Below are positions 27,701-37,715 of a DNA stretch of 64,000 nt, piece by piece; within the stretch, counting starts at the first letter, position 1; each line of letters starts with the position of its first letter. A model generated the notes under the pieces. It did not search any database, was not told where the DNA came from, and was given only the letters and a program-made list of their open reading frames with translations. The position numbers and the translations under genes are program-made. The stretch comes from Psettodes erumei (taxonomy: Eukaryota; Chordata; Actinopteri; Pleuronectiformes; Psettodidae), in NCBI GenBank assembly GCA_016785225.1, contig JAFBJZ010000438.1:1870001-1934000 (forward strand), written 5' to 3'.

Positions 27701-30700
27701 ATCACGGTGGCCTTGAATTTTGGGCGTGCAGGGTGTTTGTGACAGTTTCACGCAACGGCTAATGAAATGGGGGGAGCTAAAGATGACCCACAATAACAGA
27801 TTCTTTTTTTGTCAGTTTTCTGTGTGATTGTCCCAAGAATATGGCACCCGTGCAAGTTGCGACATGAAAGATCAATTTCGCTGCTTCGAGTGGCATCGGA
27901 AAATTCTCTTTTATGTGCATTCCAATTTCCCTACCCACTGCTGGAGTTTTTATGTCTTGCCACTGTATTTTTAAGTCAGTACAAGTCTCAAAAAGTCAGT
28001 GTGTCACAGAGAAGTAAGTGATCAGGAAAAAGGATAGTTTTTCCAATGTGTCCTTTGAAACTTTTATTTTGAAATGAGCGTCATGGACACAAATCTAAAA
28101 GTTAAGTACTTGTGGTTTAAAAATAAAACAAAACTGTTTTGCCAAGATTAGACAAGATCACACATAACAGACTGGTCACTGATGTATTTCTGTTGTATCC
28201 ATTACCCCCCACCCCCCGTGTAAAATAGCTCCTGTGTAAAATAATGCTGCCCTAACGCATTTGGGAGCCATTGAGTGTTGACAGAGCCCATACAGGTTTA
28301 AAAAAAACCCATCCCTTACCCTGACAGAACATGTACTAATATTCTTTTTTGCAGGAGGGGGGATGTCACCATGACTTATCAGACTTTAATGCTTCCTGCT
28401 GCCTTGATGATAATTATTGATTTCCTAATGTTTTTAATGTGCATTACTCTACAGGTCTCTCTTGATGGATAAGGCCCTGTTAGCCACAACACCCAGAGGA
28501 CTGCTTGAGATGCTTGGGTGGTGCTGTTGTTGAAGAGTTTTAGCTAAGATATCTGATGATTGGTTGTCTTTGCAGATACTTCATTGATCGGCACACAGAC
28601 CTGGAGAGGCAGTTCAACATCAACGTAGATGATGGGAAAATCACATTGGCCAAACCACTGGACCGGGAGACAGACATGTGGCACAACATAACAGTAACTG
28701 CCACAGAAGTCAGTAAGTAACCCCTGTTTGACTCTGTCTTCCCCTGCCGCACTCACTTATCAACATCAGCGTACTTTTAGGCATTCATTGGCATGCACAT
28801 TTTAAACATGGGGAACTGCAGGAGGACGCCTACAATACCCTCTTACTCTGAAAGAGTAAAGCAAGACTTTTCTCAGTCAAAGGAATCACTGACCTGCTAC
28901 ACACAATCTCTCTGCTCAACAGTATGACGGTTTGTAAACCAGCCCTTTTAATCGCTTTCAGAGTATGGCACAAACAATTAGCATTTGAATCCACAGAGGC
29001 ATTAAATACATTAATTTGCTGAGTTTTGATTGAATTAAACAGCTCAGTAGTCAATTTGTGGAAGTGCAAGAACATTAAGACATATCAAATAAACAGTTTT
29101 AAAGACACGCTCCAGAGTGGATTGCTCCAATGCCAGCATCCATTACAGATTAAAGAACATCTGTGAACTGCAAAACTCACTGACTATGTAGAAAATCTTG
29201 CCGGCAGAGCTACAAATAGTTCAAACCATATGTAAGCCTTTATTTGCATACAGATTGTTTCGGGGGGGCAGTATGTTGTGATAAAGCTTAATGTACCCCT
29301 CAAGGCTATTGGAATAGAAATTTACACAGTTTGTAGCTTTCTTTTCCTGTCCTCTTTCCACTCCATCCTCTTCTCTCTCTCTACCATCCTCTATCTGTCC
29401 CTTTCTTTCTTTAATCAAAGGAAACACACATTAATTGTCAGAATAAATGAAAATCCTGTCACTGAAAACACCGTCACAATGTTTGGGCCTTGCAATACAG
29501 ACAAATCCCACCACTGTAGCAGTCTGTGGAGGAATTGAATGTGTCTCATTTGATAAGCTGGTTGCCTTGTCATGTCTTGCACCCATATATTGAAAGTGCG
29601 TTTTCATGCCTCTTGGCAAAGTAACTGTGGCTGGAGATAGTGGCATCTCTGGGAACACCTAATAGGAATTTGCCTAAATAAATATGGCAGTTTTGCTATT
29701 CTTTATGGATGGGGAGGGGGAAGCCAGTGTCTCCTCTGGCGTGAAGAGGAATAAATGTGTTCCCAGTTCTATCCCGATGCCATTTGCCACCCAAAAGGAG
29801 ACATGTTCTGCCGCCTCGCACCAGTTGACATCTGACTAATCAGATTCTATTCCCTGTCGGCTGCTGTGGGAAAGTCACTTTTGCAGGGGTTGCGGTGGAG
29901 GCTGTCTCTCTACCTCTACCCCAATACATCTATGTTGTCTATCAGACTGCCAATTCTCACTTTCCTCACTGCTTACCTCTTTTTCAACTTGTCTACAGGG
30001 CCGCTGAAGGCCTTCAATTTCTAGGGCATTCTGACCACTGTTCTCCATGTGTTGTTTTTATTTTTAAAAAAGTTTTGAATCAATGAAATGAAGAAAAATT
30101 AAAGACAAACATTAGTTTGTAAAAAACATACAATAATCTGTGGCATTTTTGAGTAAATACAATTATTTTATTTTGTCTTCTATGGCAACTGTTCAGTTTC
30201 TTTATACCAATTAATGTCAGAAAAACAAAATGTAAAAAAAAACACAATTGAAAAGTGCATGGTCCCCAAAAAATTAATTGATCAATGAAATAAAGAAAAT
30301 ATAATAATAGAAATATACCAGTTTCACAGGCCATAGTAACATGGCCTGGGCACATTAATAGATAACTGCTTTAAAAGTTGGTATTTGCACCAGTGAATAA
30401 TAAATACGACAGTTTACATGGACTCTCGAAAGGGACTGCCAATTACCAGTGATGAATAATTCCAATCAACAGCTAATCTAATTAAACTGCCTTTTATTGT
30501 CTTTTTAGACTTCAGTTACCAAAGACTCATTAATACTCATGTTTTAACCCTCATGTTTTAAATATTACAGTGTACAGGGGATTTTCAAAAGCATTTGGAA
30601 TGTTGTTTTTCCCCCCCATTGCCTAGAATCCTGTTTTGCATCACTGATACCAGCTGAAATGTAGATTGATGTGGCTTATCATCTGTCCTCCCATCAGCTC

Positions 30701-33700
30701 AGGAAATGAAGGAAGAAATAAAGATGGAAAATAAAGGAAATTAAAACTAGGTCACAGAATTTACCTTGGATTTAACCTTACCTTTGTAACCTTGTTTTTT
30801 TTAAATTTTGATTTTATATTTTGCTCATTGTCTCGTCCTATTTATTTATCTATCTCTTAGGAAATCACAGTCAGATATCGAGAGCAATTGTGGCAATCAG
30901 AGTAATGGACATAAACGACAATGCCCCTGAATTTGCCACTGAATACGAGGCCTTTCTGTGTGAGAATGGAAAACCTGGGCAGGTAAGGAAAGAGGTGTCT
31001 CATTCATCAAACTGGTGATGTATTACTTTCTTTTGGTCTCTCCCTTTCTTTCTCTCTCTTCCCTCCCCTGTAATGATTGGCCACAGTGAATTATAGCCTA
31101 TTTATTTCACTGGGAAACTACAGCAGTGGGAGTGCGGTCCTTTTTTCCCTGCAACAACTCCCTTGACACAGTGTGCGCAGAGCAAAGGGGAAACGAGAAC
31201 AGTCAGGATTGATCAGAGTGAATCATAATTCAAGACTGTCTTTCATGTCTTCCTCCAGATGGCACAATGCTTCCCCCAGCCAAAAATCGTGGATAAGTAC
31301 TTAACATTCTCCTTCTCATCAATCGACCTCATTCAGTGGACCTGTGTATGTACAATAGGGAGCTTTATTGAAAGCAGGCGGAAAAAAGAGAGCTGAAAAA
31401 AGGGAAACTGTCCTGCAGGGCCTGAATTCTAATTTCCAATCAATCATAAAGACATACAGCTTGATAAAACCTATGATGACAGATTAACAGATAGAGCCAG
31501 GAGGCTGAAAGTGTGCCAGACTAGACAGGACCTCATTGATAATAATCTCAAACTCTGGGAATGAATAGAGCATATTTCATCAGGTGTGATCCAGCCAGTA
31601 TTACACTGAGGCAATCTCGGGTGGCAAAAACAGTGAAATGAATAGGCTGCCACGTCTAATGGCTTTGAGCCCTCCTCTGTATATTGTCCTGTCTCTCTGT
31701 TTTCAACACAGGTGATCCAGACTGTCAGTGCAGTGGACAAAGATGACCCAATCCAGGGCCACTACTTTGACTATCGTCTTGTCCCAGAAATGCTTAACAA
31801 CCCCAATTTCACCATCCAAAACAATCAAGGTGAGATAGAACACAAAAAATAAAAGTGGTAAATCTTTTGTGGCATAAGGACTGAAGTTTCTGTAAATTTC
31901 TCCGGTGGCTTTCCAGTCTAATCTCTAACCTGCGGCATGTTAGCCGTACTAGAGACAAAATCTGGTGGATCAATGTAGCTCACAATTAGCAGATGTGAAA
32001 CTGACTGGACACCAGCTTCTTTTTACTCCCCAGTGCATTTTGAGGGAAACTAAATGAATGGGATCTAAATGGCTTTTCCTGGTAGTCTTGCGGCTCAATG
32101 TAGGATGACTTCCCAGGAGCTGTTGCAACATGGCAGATGGCACTAAATTCCTTTGCTAAATACTCTGATTGGTTTATTTGCCATTTTTCCCTTGTCTTTA
32201 TGCAATTCCGCATCATCTGCAATCCCTTTCATACCCAGCTCTGAACAGGCTGGGTTCATGATGACATTGTGCAATGTTTTCAGCTCAGGGCAGAAAATCT
32301 TCATGTGGTACCAGCCTTCTGTTTCAATGCAGAGCCTGCAGGCTAACTTACTACAGCTTCTCTCTGATGAAGAAAAGAGTCCATAAAAGTCAGCTCATCA
32401 AATGGACTATTCATCTTTTGGCAAAAATAAAAACCTTTTACTTTTAAAACAGGTGCATTAAGTAGTCATACCCCTTTACACATCAAGCAATACTTAAAGG
32501 GAAAAACGTATTTTCCTGTCACTATTGTGTAAAACTTGTCAGATTATTGTAAGTCAAAAATGAAGGGCCATTTAACAGGCACAGATTTTGCACATAATAC
32601 TCAGTCTTAACTGTGGATCAGCCTCCAAAATACATGCAGGTTCCTGAACCCCATCCTTTTGTCAAACAGAGATTTAATTGTTTCTTAAGATGATGTGATA
32701 GACATATTTCATAGTACTGTATAGTATAGCACATCAAAAAAAATGTATTTTCCTGTTTAGCTCTATACATTACATAGCAAACCACTTAGTTTAACCACTA
32801 AGTCGGAAAAGAAGAAAAGAAGCCCATCGCATCAATTCCCAAGTACTTCAGTGACTATTTCTATTCGAAACGGCAGCTGTGGGAGACACTTCACTGAAGA
32901 GCGTCAGGCTCCTGTGAGCCTCTGTGTGCTGCTTTTGTTTGCAATGACGAGTCTAATTGTAGGGATTGCACAGTGAAGAGGTGAAGGGTTGCCCTGTAGT
33001 GGGGAAGTGGCTGAGGTTCTGACCAGCTGTATACAAGATATCAAGCATTCTGACAAGCCTCTGTTGAGGAGGGTGGGGTTGCAGCACAGCACAGCTTTCT
33101 CAGTGACTGAGACATCGTTCTGACTGAATTCATAAATCAAAGTCTGCTGTTTGAAACTCCTTACACATGCTTATCTTTTGAAAGAAATAACACAATCGTC
33201 CTGGTACATATGTAAAAATTAACTCATGAGTAAATAATTTGCATGAATTCAGTACACTGTTTTGAGGCTATGCCTCAACTTACTGGTACTGGAAAGACTG
33301 GTACTTTGTTGTGGGTGATGTTAGCAGGCTGGAAAGATATTGCTGTATAACATCCATGATATTTACTTTGTGACTCTTTTCGGTTTATGCTAATGTTGCA
33401 CCCTATTTTTAGTCTATGTTTTCTTTAACAGTATATAGGTCTGTGAGTTTTACCCAAAAGGATGTAATTAATATTTACAATTTCATGACAGCACCACCTT
33501 GCTGTGTATACTGTTAACCAGCCACTGTCTTGAGTAATAGCCAGACAACAGCTGCACACTTTGAGCCAAAACTATGAGTCCACAAACAAACATCCACTTT
33601 GGGAAAAAGTGCTTGCCAATGTAATTTTGCATGCTAACTACCTAGTCAGCCATAGTACATGATGTCAACACCAGTCAGATTAGTTCAATCAGATTAGATT

Positions 33701-36368
33701 TTTAATTGTATAGTCCTTATTTGCCAACCCTGTCCTTATCTTGTTAGTGACCAAAAACAAAAAAGTCTATCAAACATGTACTCCAGCCCTCCCACTCAGA
33801 GGCTTCAAAGCCAGAGGAGGATTTTTAATGTACTCTGTTTCCGAAAACCTTTTTTTCTGTATTAGCAATAGGAGTTCAAAAATGATTAATAATTTAAAAA
33901 TAGTTTTGCTAATTATTAGACTTATGATTTCAGCTGGACTTCAAGCTACTCTTTAAATATATATTATGGTATTAGCATAGTGTATACTTTTAAACAGTTT
34001 GAATCTTTTAGAAGTAAGTATGTATGAGACCAATTCCTACATGCTGGTGTCCACTTTTTATACATACTCTTAGAATACTAACCACTTTTAATATTAAACT
34101 TGCACACTAATGCTCCAGATATTAACGTATCCATATAAGCAGTAGTGTGAAGAAGGAATGAATGAAAGAAGTGACACAAACTCAAGAAAAGTGAGTGAGT
34201 ATTTCCATCTATATGAACTCAGACCTACCAACATTACCTGTTTTGCTTCTTCCAATCCTCTGGTTTTATGTTGTTTAAAAGCATTCAACTCCTGTTGGTT
34301 TGGTTCTCATGAAAACACAGTGTGTAGTTGCTCACATGATCTTAAGAGACATCAGTTCAGTTCAAGTTCACTTCTGCTGTCACTGTTGTTAATGGGAGCC
34401 TCCTACATATTAAGTTATTCATCGCAAAAGAGATAGCAATTTATTCAAATGAGCCTTTGTTTTCTCACTGTGAATATTAATATTTCAATGTACAAAGTGC
34501 TTTCATGACTATCCATCAGTCACCAGATAAGGCACTGTTAATGTGCCCTAATATATAAAAGATAACAAAACAGTATTTTTGTAACTGAGCTCAATCTGTT
34601 TAAAGGTCTACACAGCTGTTTATTCTTTGTGTGTCAGGAAATGTGTAATTCTATTTTGACCCTTAGTAGTAACCAAGTAATTCAAAACAAACTGTATATG
34701 AGGACAAGCCCCAATTATTTACTACAGTATAGTAGAGGCTTGCACACTCGCTATATGCTGCTGAGTGATCCAAATAAAATAGGACATGTCAATGCTAGCA
34801 AAGCATGTAACACTTTGTGGCAGCACGTGTAAGAAAATAAATCTGAGCATATCTTCACATCAATTACAGATTCTGCAAAGCAAATAATTCTATCTTGAAG
34901 CATTCCTTCTTTTGCTTAAGTTTGCCCTGTCAAAGCGGATGTTTCAACATAGCCCATCTCTCATATCACCAGTTCTATTTTCCCCCTCTTGCATGTGCCC
35001 CCTCCGCAAAGGTTAGACTATCAGAAATCTTGTACATTTTCCATAAGATCAACAGGAATAGACTCTTATGGGATCGCAAGTGTTTGATAATGTGAACAGG
35101 GTAAGGAGAGCCAGCTAATGAGCAGCTTCACAGAAGTGTCATCAAAGAGCAGCTGGCACCTTTCTGGGTCGACATGTGCCATCTCCTAAGTCACTGTTGC
35201 CTGCCGCGGTCCCTTCATTTCTTCATCTTTCAAAGAGCCCTACAGACCCAGACTCGGCTTCCTTCAGAATTCCCAAATTGGCCTGTTGAGAAAACTGAAA
35301 TCAATGTACATAGCATTAACAACATTGGAATATGAGAATGCAAAAAAGCCAAGTGACGATTGATATGAAATTAGTTTACCCTTGTGCCGCACTGATCTTC
35401 AAGAATTCATTCTGTTGCCACCATGAATTATAATGGCTTTCTCATGTATGCTCCTGACCTCTCTTCTGTGACAGACAATTCAATCAGTGTTCTTGCCAAG
35501 CATGATACCTTCCGACGACAGAAACAGGAGATGTACTTCCTGCCAATCATTGTGACAGACAATGGGAAGCCACCGATGAGCAGCACCAATACCCTGACCA
35601 TCCGAGTCTGTGGGTGCAGCAAGGATGGCATTGTGCAGTCGTGCAATGTGGAGGCCTATGTCTTGCCTATTGGCCTAAGCATGGGAGCCCTTATTGCCAT
35701 CCTGGCCTGTATTATACTGCTGTTAGGTGAGGTTTTTTTATATTATAACATCATTAACACTAAGGGGTTTCATGTATGTAGATGAAAACTTGTATTATCC
35801 AACCTTGATGAATGATATACTTGTCCAAGCTTGACCTGGACTTCTTGTTTCTTTTCTGCCTTTCTTTCTGACAGTAATAGTAGTGCTATTTGTTACCCTG
35901 AGGAGACACAAGAATGAGCCTCTGATTATCAAAGATGATGAGGATGTGAGAGAGAATATCATCCGTTACGATGACGAAGGAGGTGGCGAGGAGGACACAG
36001 AGGCATTTGACATTGCGACTCTACAGAATCCTGATGGCATCAATGGTTACTTACCACGCAAGGACATCAAGCCTGACCTGCAGTTTATGCCCCGGGCAGG
36101 TCAGCACTCGGGCCCCAACGGTGTGGATGTGGACGAATTCATCAACGTACGGCTCCATGAGGCAGATAATGATCCTACAGCACCGCCCTATGACTCAATA
36201 CAGATCTATGGATATGAGGGCCGTGGATCCATTGCTGGCTCCCTCAGCTCACTGGAGACAGCGTCTTCAGACTCAGACCAGAACTATGACTATCTCAGAG
36301 AGTGGGGCCCACGCTTCAGAAGACTTGGGGAGCTCTACTCTGTGGGTGAGAGTGACCGTGAAACCTGA
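11436..36368 (+). CDS. cdh8: cadherin-8-like type II classical cadherin, exons EC2 to C-terminus (spliced, 5' partial)
   Basis: This is a calcium-dependent homophilic adhesion receptor of the plasma membrane; in vertebrates cadherin-8 acts mainly in neuronal and synaptic adhesion. Nine coding exons lie at 11436-11555, 17013-17180, 17445-17632, 22529-22776, 28576-28712, 30861-30982, 31712-31829, 35475-35726 and 35875-36368. All have AG/GT borders and join without a frame break into about 614 residues. Calcium-site motifs DADDP, DRE, DINDNPP, DPD, LDRE and DINDNAPEF mark EC2-EC4. EC5 carries the conserved cysteines, then a transmembrane helix and a tail with p120- and beta-catenin-binding blocks. 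The EC5 start CENGKPGQ, the juxtamembrane LRRHKNEPLIIKDDEDVREN and the end GELYSVGESDRET fit my recollection of cadherin-8 better than cadherin-6, -11 or -12. Exon lengths (120, 168, 188, 248, 137, 122, 118, 252 bp) follow the conserved type II plan. The signal peptide, propeptide and EC1 exons are absent and presumably upstream. Confidence 0.93.
11772..11866 (+). repeat. dispersed repeat tail with hammerhead-like core string
   Basis: This tail contains CTGACGA (11780-11786), a 5-bp stem ATCTC/GAGAT with a TGT loop, then GAAAC (11803-11807) and an ATTAAA-containing tail ending near CTTTTGTCTG. A related copy lies on the other strand at about 13.95-14.0 kb, which shows that this is a repeat family. 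The order CTGANGA-stem-GAAAC is that of the hammerhead ribozyme core, known in Penelope-like elements and retrozymes. Base 10.1 does not pair cleanly, so activity is unlikely as written. Confidence 0.45.
13931..14010 (-). repeat. second copy of the hammerhead-like repeat tail, opposite strand
   Basis: Read on the minus strand it gives CTGACAAAGATCTC, a short loop, AGATC, then AGACGG and an ATTAAA-type tail ending in CCTTTGTC. It parallels the copy at 11.8 kb position by position. Both core boxes carry substitutions, so this copy is decayed. Confidence 0.4.
14548..14586 (+). repeat. possible third CTGAAGA...AAAACG repeat tail
   Basis: GCCTGAAGAAAGGC followed by AAAACGTATG resembles the same class of retroposon tail. 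The match is short and could be chance. Confidence 0.25.
15038..15069. repeat. (GT)n microsatellite
   Basis: About 16 uninterrupted GT dinucleotides within a cdh8 intron. Confidence 0.95.
15450..15995 (+). pseudogene. decayed Tc1/mariner-type transposase remnant
   Basis: Translation in shifting frames gives blocks typical of fish Tc1-like transposases. These are an IGYNNRQVRIH-like segment after the DNA-binding region, a GINMNPWIQPALC-like segment near the DDE core, and LSIVANLVHPFMTKIYHL near the C-terminal part. Stops and frameshifts separate them, and the expected QDNAPCH-type block ends abruptly near 15970. There is no open frame, so this is a dead fossil inside a cdh8 intron. Terminal inverted repeats were not identified. 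Confidence 0.75.
15971..16011. repeat. perfect inverted repeat, 18-bp arms, 5-base loop
   Basis: The arm ATCTGCACAATAATGGCT is followed by TGTTC and then by its exact reverse complement. It abuts the end of the Tc1-like remnant and probably formed during its decay or rearrangement. Confidence 0.9.
17013..17180 (+). CDS. cdh8: cdh8 exon: remainder of EC2
   Basis: This 168-bp exon completes EC2. It contains the calcium-binding MDRE, the strand EEYLVVIQAKDMGGHMGG that is conserved in type II cadherins, and the EC2-EC3 linker DINDNPPKFS. It is bounded by CTCCAG and GTAAGT. It completes a split Ala codon at its 5' end and leaves one base of a Ser codon at its 3' end, which matches the next exon. 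Confidence 0.94.
17445..17632 (+). CDS. cdh8: cdh8 exon: start of EC3
   Basis: This 188-bp exon lies after the smallest intron but one (264 bp). It opens EC3 with LYEFVIPEDLPIG, VKADDRDVAENAK and FEIITDTQTQEGILRLKR. It ends on a codon boundary (phase 0) at GTAAGA. In these genes the EC3 exon pair is the one with a phase-0 junction, and the following exon does begin in phase 0. Confidence 0.93.
17633..22528 (+). other. cdh8 intron within EC3
   Basis: This 4.9-kb intron is phase 0, with a GTAAGA donor and a TCCTACAG acceptor. It contains a compound CA/TA/GA microsatellite at 18.65 kb. Otherwise it shows no gene, no recognisable mobile element and only short random open frames. Confidence 0.85.
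18655..18718. repeat. compound (CA)n(TA)n(GA)n microsatellite
   Basis: Three abutting dinucleotide tracts: AC to 18680, AT from 18681 to 18700, then AG from 18703 to 18718. Confidence 0.95.
22529..22776 (+). CDS. cdh8: cdh8 exon: end of EC3 and start of EC4
   Basis: This 248-bp exon starts after TCCTACAG in phase 0 with PLDYESKRAYTLKVEA. It carries GPFKDTATVKIVVEDSDEPP (the EC3-EC4 linker) and runs into EC4 with VIGTVTARDPDSSGSLV. The equivalent exon in other type II cadherins is, from memory, 254 bp, so this copy appears two codons shorter. The donor GTACAA is weaker than the others in the gene. The split Arg codon is completed by the next exon. Confidence 0.92.
22777..28575 (+). other. cdh8 intron within EC4
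   Basis: This 5.8-kb intron has a GTACAA donor and a TTGCAG acceptor. It contains A/T-rich low-complexity sequence near 24.1 kb and a run of 12 G at 27067-27078. The 149-codon minus-strand frame near 27.5 kb has no domain features and sits in simple purine-rich sequence, so I do not treat it as a gene. Confidence 0.85.
27067..27078. repeat. G homopolymer (12)
   Basis: An uninterrupted run of 12 G in an intron. The length may be unreliable in any assembly. Confidence 0.85.
28576..28712 (+). CDS. cdh8: cdh8 exon: central EC4
   Basis: This 137-bp exon follows TTGCAG. It encodes YFIDRHTDLERQFNINVDDG, then PLDRETDMWHNITVTATEV. DRHTDLE and LDRE are EC4 calcium-site and strand motifs, and NIT is a potential N-glycosylation site. 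The block RHTDLERQFNIN is close to cadherin-8. It ends in one base of an Arg codon before GTAAGT. Confidence 0.93.
28713..30860 (+). other. cdh8 intron, EC4
   Basis: This 2.1-kb intron runs from GTAAGT to CTCTTAG. Nothing recognisable was seen beyond pyrimidine-rich and A/T-rich stretches. Confidence 0.85.
30861..30982 (+). CDS. cdh8: cdh8 exon: end of EC4 and start of EC5
   Basis: This 122-bp exon follows CTCTTAG. It encodes RNHSQISRAIVAIRV, the EC4-EC5 linker MDINDNAPEF, and the first EC5 residues ATEYEAFLCENGKPGQ. The cysteine here is the first conserved EC5 cysteine, and the CENGKPGQ context is one of the strongest cadherin-8 identifiers in the window. It ends on a codon boundary at GTAAGG. 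If the intron were retained, translation would stop after 11 extra codons, at 31016-31018. Confidence 0.94.
30983..31711 (+). other. cdh8 intron, EC4/EC5 boundary
   Basis: This 729-bp intron starts GTAAGG and ends CACAG. The frame of the preceding exon stays open for 11 codons and then meets TGA at 31016-31018. No other feature was seen. Confidence 0.85.
31712..31829 (+). CDS. cdh8: cdh8 exon: EC5, first half
   Basis: This 118-bp exon follows TCAACACAG. It encodes VIQTVSAVDKDDP and the proximal EC5 strand with PEMLNNPNFTIQNNQ. NFT is a potential N-glycosylation site. It ends with one base of an Asp codon before GTGAGA, completed by AC at the start of the next exon. Confidence 0.93.
31830..35474 (+). 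other. cdh8 intron within EC5
   Basis: This 3.6-kb intron runs from GTGAGA to TGACAG. No exon or mobile element was recognised. Read-through of the donor would meet an in-frame stop within about seven codons. Confidence 0.85.
35475..35726 (+). CDS. cdh8: cdh8 exon: EC5, second half, and transmembrane helix
   Basis: This 252-bp exon follows TCTGTGACAG. It encodes NSISVLAKHDTFRRQKQEMY, LPIIVTDNGKPPMSSTNTLT and the cysteine cluster CGCSKDGIVQSCN. It then enters the membrane segment LSMGALIAILACIILLL. The cysteines and the SSTNTLTIRVCGC block are hallmarks of classical cadherin EC5. The last base begins a Val codon finished by the final exon. Confidence 0.95.
35875..36368 (+). CDS. cdh8: cdh8 last coding exon: cytoplasmic tail and stop
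   Basis: This exon carries 494 bp of coding sequence, from a split Val codon after CTGACAG to TGA at 36366-36368. It finishes the membrane helix (VIVVLFVTL). It then encodes the juxtamembrane p120-catenin region (DVRENIIRYDDEGGGEEDTE) and the beta-catenin region (YDSIQIYGYEGRGS, then SLSSLETASSDSDQNYDYL and WGPRFRRLGELY). The tail is complete and shows no frameshift. Cytoplasmic tails of type II cadherins are very conserved, so the ending GESDRET, matching the cadherin-8 ending as I recall it, supports the paralogue call. Confidence 0.96.
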
Positions 36369-37715
36369 CCTTTGCTTTGTTAGGAAAAAAAGACCTTTCA
36401 GATTTTTTTTTCTGTCCACATACTTGTGTATTAAATGCTAGGGGGTTTGCTGGCTTTTAGAAACAGGTGTTTAAAAAGAGAAAAAAAGAACAGTTAAGAA
36501 CAACGGATGCCACCCTTTTTGTATTCTTCTTAGAGTGAGGTTTAGCAGTCGTCATCCACTATGTCAAGCGCATTGTAATTGTTGAGCCAAACAATGTTTT
36601 TATTAGGAGACCTATGATTCTTGTGGAGTGTAATTTAGATTCCGTTGTGGAGTGTCTAGCAGTATTTTGGATGTTAGTCATTTGCTGTGACTGCCAGTGG
36701 CAGAAAAACCCTGGGTTTGCTGGTAGTTACCCAATGAAAGGAAACCATGGATATTGTTGGGTTCTCGATGCTTGAGTGGACACCATATTCCATGGTCCAT
36801 GGACAGCAAGCTGGACTACAGAAGCTGCAGAAGGTTTCATGTCTGCCTAAGCCACCCTGCTGATCGGTGATCTGAAACAAAATGAAGAAGAAAAAGCAAT
36901 ATATGGTCTACATTACAATGATGAATGTATGTATGATTTTAAAGAAAGCAAAAAGACAAACCAGTATTGGCTTTAAGGTGAATTTGCTATCATTTGATAT
37001 GTTCTTTGGTGGTCACATTTCTAAACTATCTAAAGCCCAGAAAGGCTTGCTTTATACAACTCTTTGTATTTACATGCTACAGGTGTGGGTCGCAAGTGTT
37101 ATTAGCCTATAAAAGACTGAAACTAAGTCAAATAGATAAATGTAGAATCTCTGAGGCCTTCTTTTTACAGAAGCAATGTTAAATACAATTGTAAGCTACT
37201 GTTTTTTGACAAGAGATGTGTTGATTCTTCATTATTGTTCTCTGAGTTTGGTATCTGTTCTTTAAACATTTTTTCCTGTGCTGACAATTTAAAGTGAGTG
37301 TGTTTAGATTATTTCACATCAGCTGTTTTATCAACCACCTGAACACTATTTCATAACAGCCAAACCTTATCATGAACTTACTGCAGATGATGATATAGAC
37401 TAAATGTTAGCAGGCAACAAGAGCAAGTTACTGTAACAATACAGGTGATCTAATAATGGGGACTGCAGGAATTGGACCTTTCAGACATATGCTAATTCTG
37501 TGTAAAATATACCTCACAGTGTATTCTGGGGTACAGCCAGTGACTGTCTGAGCACAATAGTCCAATTGATACCTGCGTGTAGTACGTGACTCCCTCCAAA
37601 CATCAATTCTCATTTAGGAAAGATTGCATTAGACCAGGAAAAATGAAGAATCCAGACCATGTGCATATTGTGCTTACACTGTAAGATATCAATAAAAAAG
37701 ACTTGTACTGTACAT
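36369..37715 (+). other. cdh8 3' untranslated region (extent uncertain)
   Basis: Sequence after the TGA has no coding features. The best polyadenylation signal is AATAAA at 37691-37696, followed by TG/T-rich sequence. An ATTAAA at 36430-36435 could give a very short UTR, and AATAAA at 38523-38528 a longer one. The real end needs transcript data. Confidence 0.5.
37691..37696 (+). terminator. candidate cdh8 polyadenylation signal
   Basis: A canonical AATAAA hexamer lies 1.3 kb after the stop codon, with T/G-rich sequence downstream (TTTTGTCTCTG near 37758). It was chosen over other hexamers only by position and context. Confidence 0.4.

Noticed and set aside
27344..27793. 149-codon minus-strand open frame
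   Set aside because: It lies in purine-rich intron sequence antisense to cdh8, with no domain, no signal and biased low-complexity composition.
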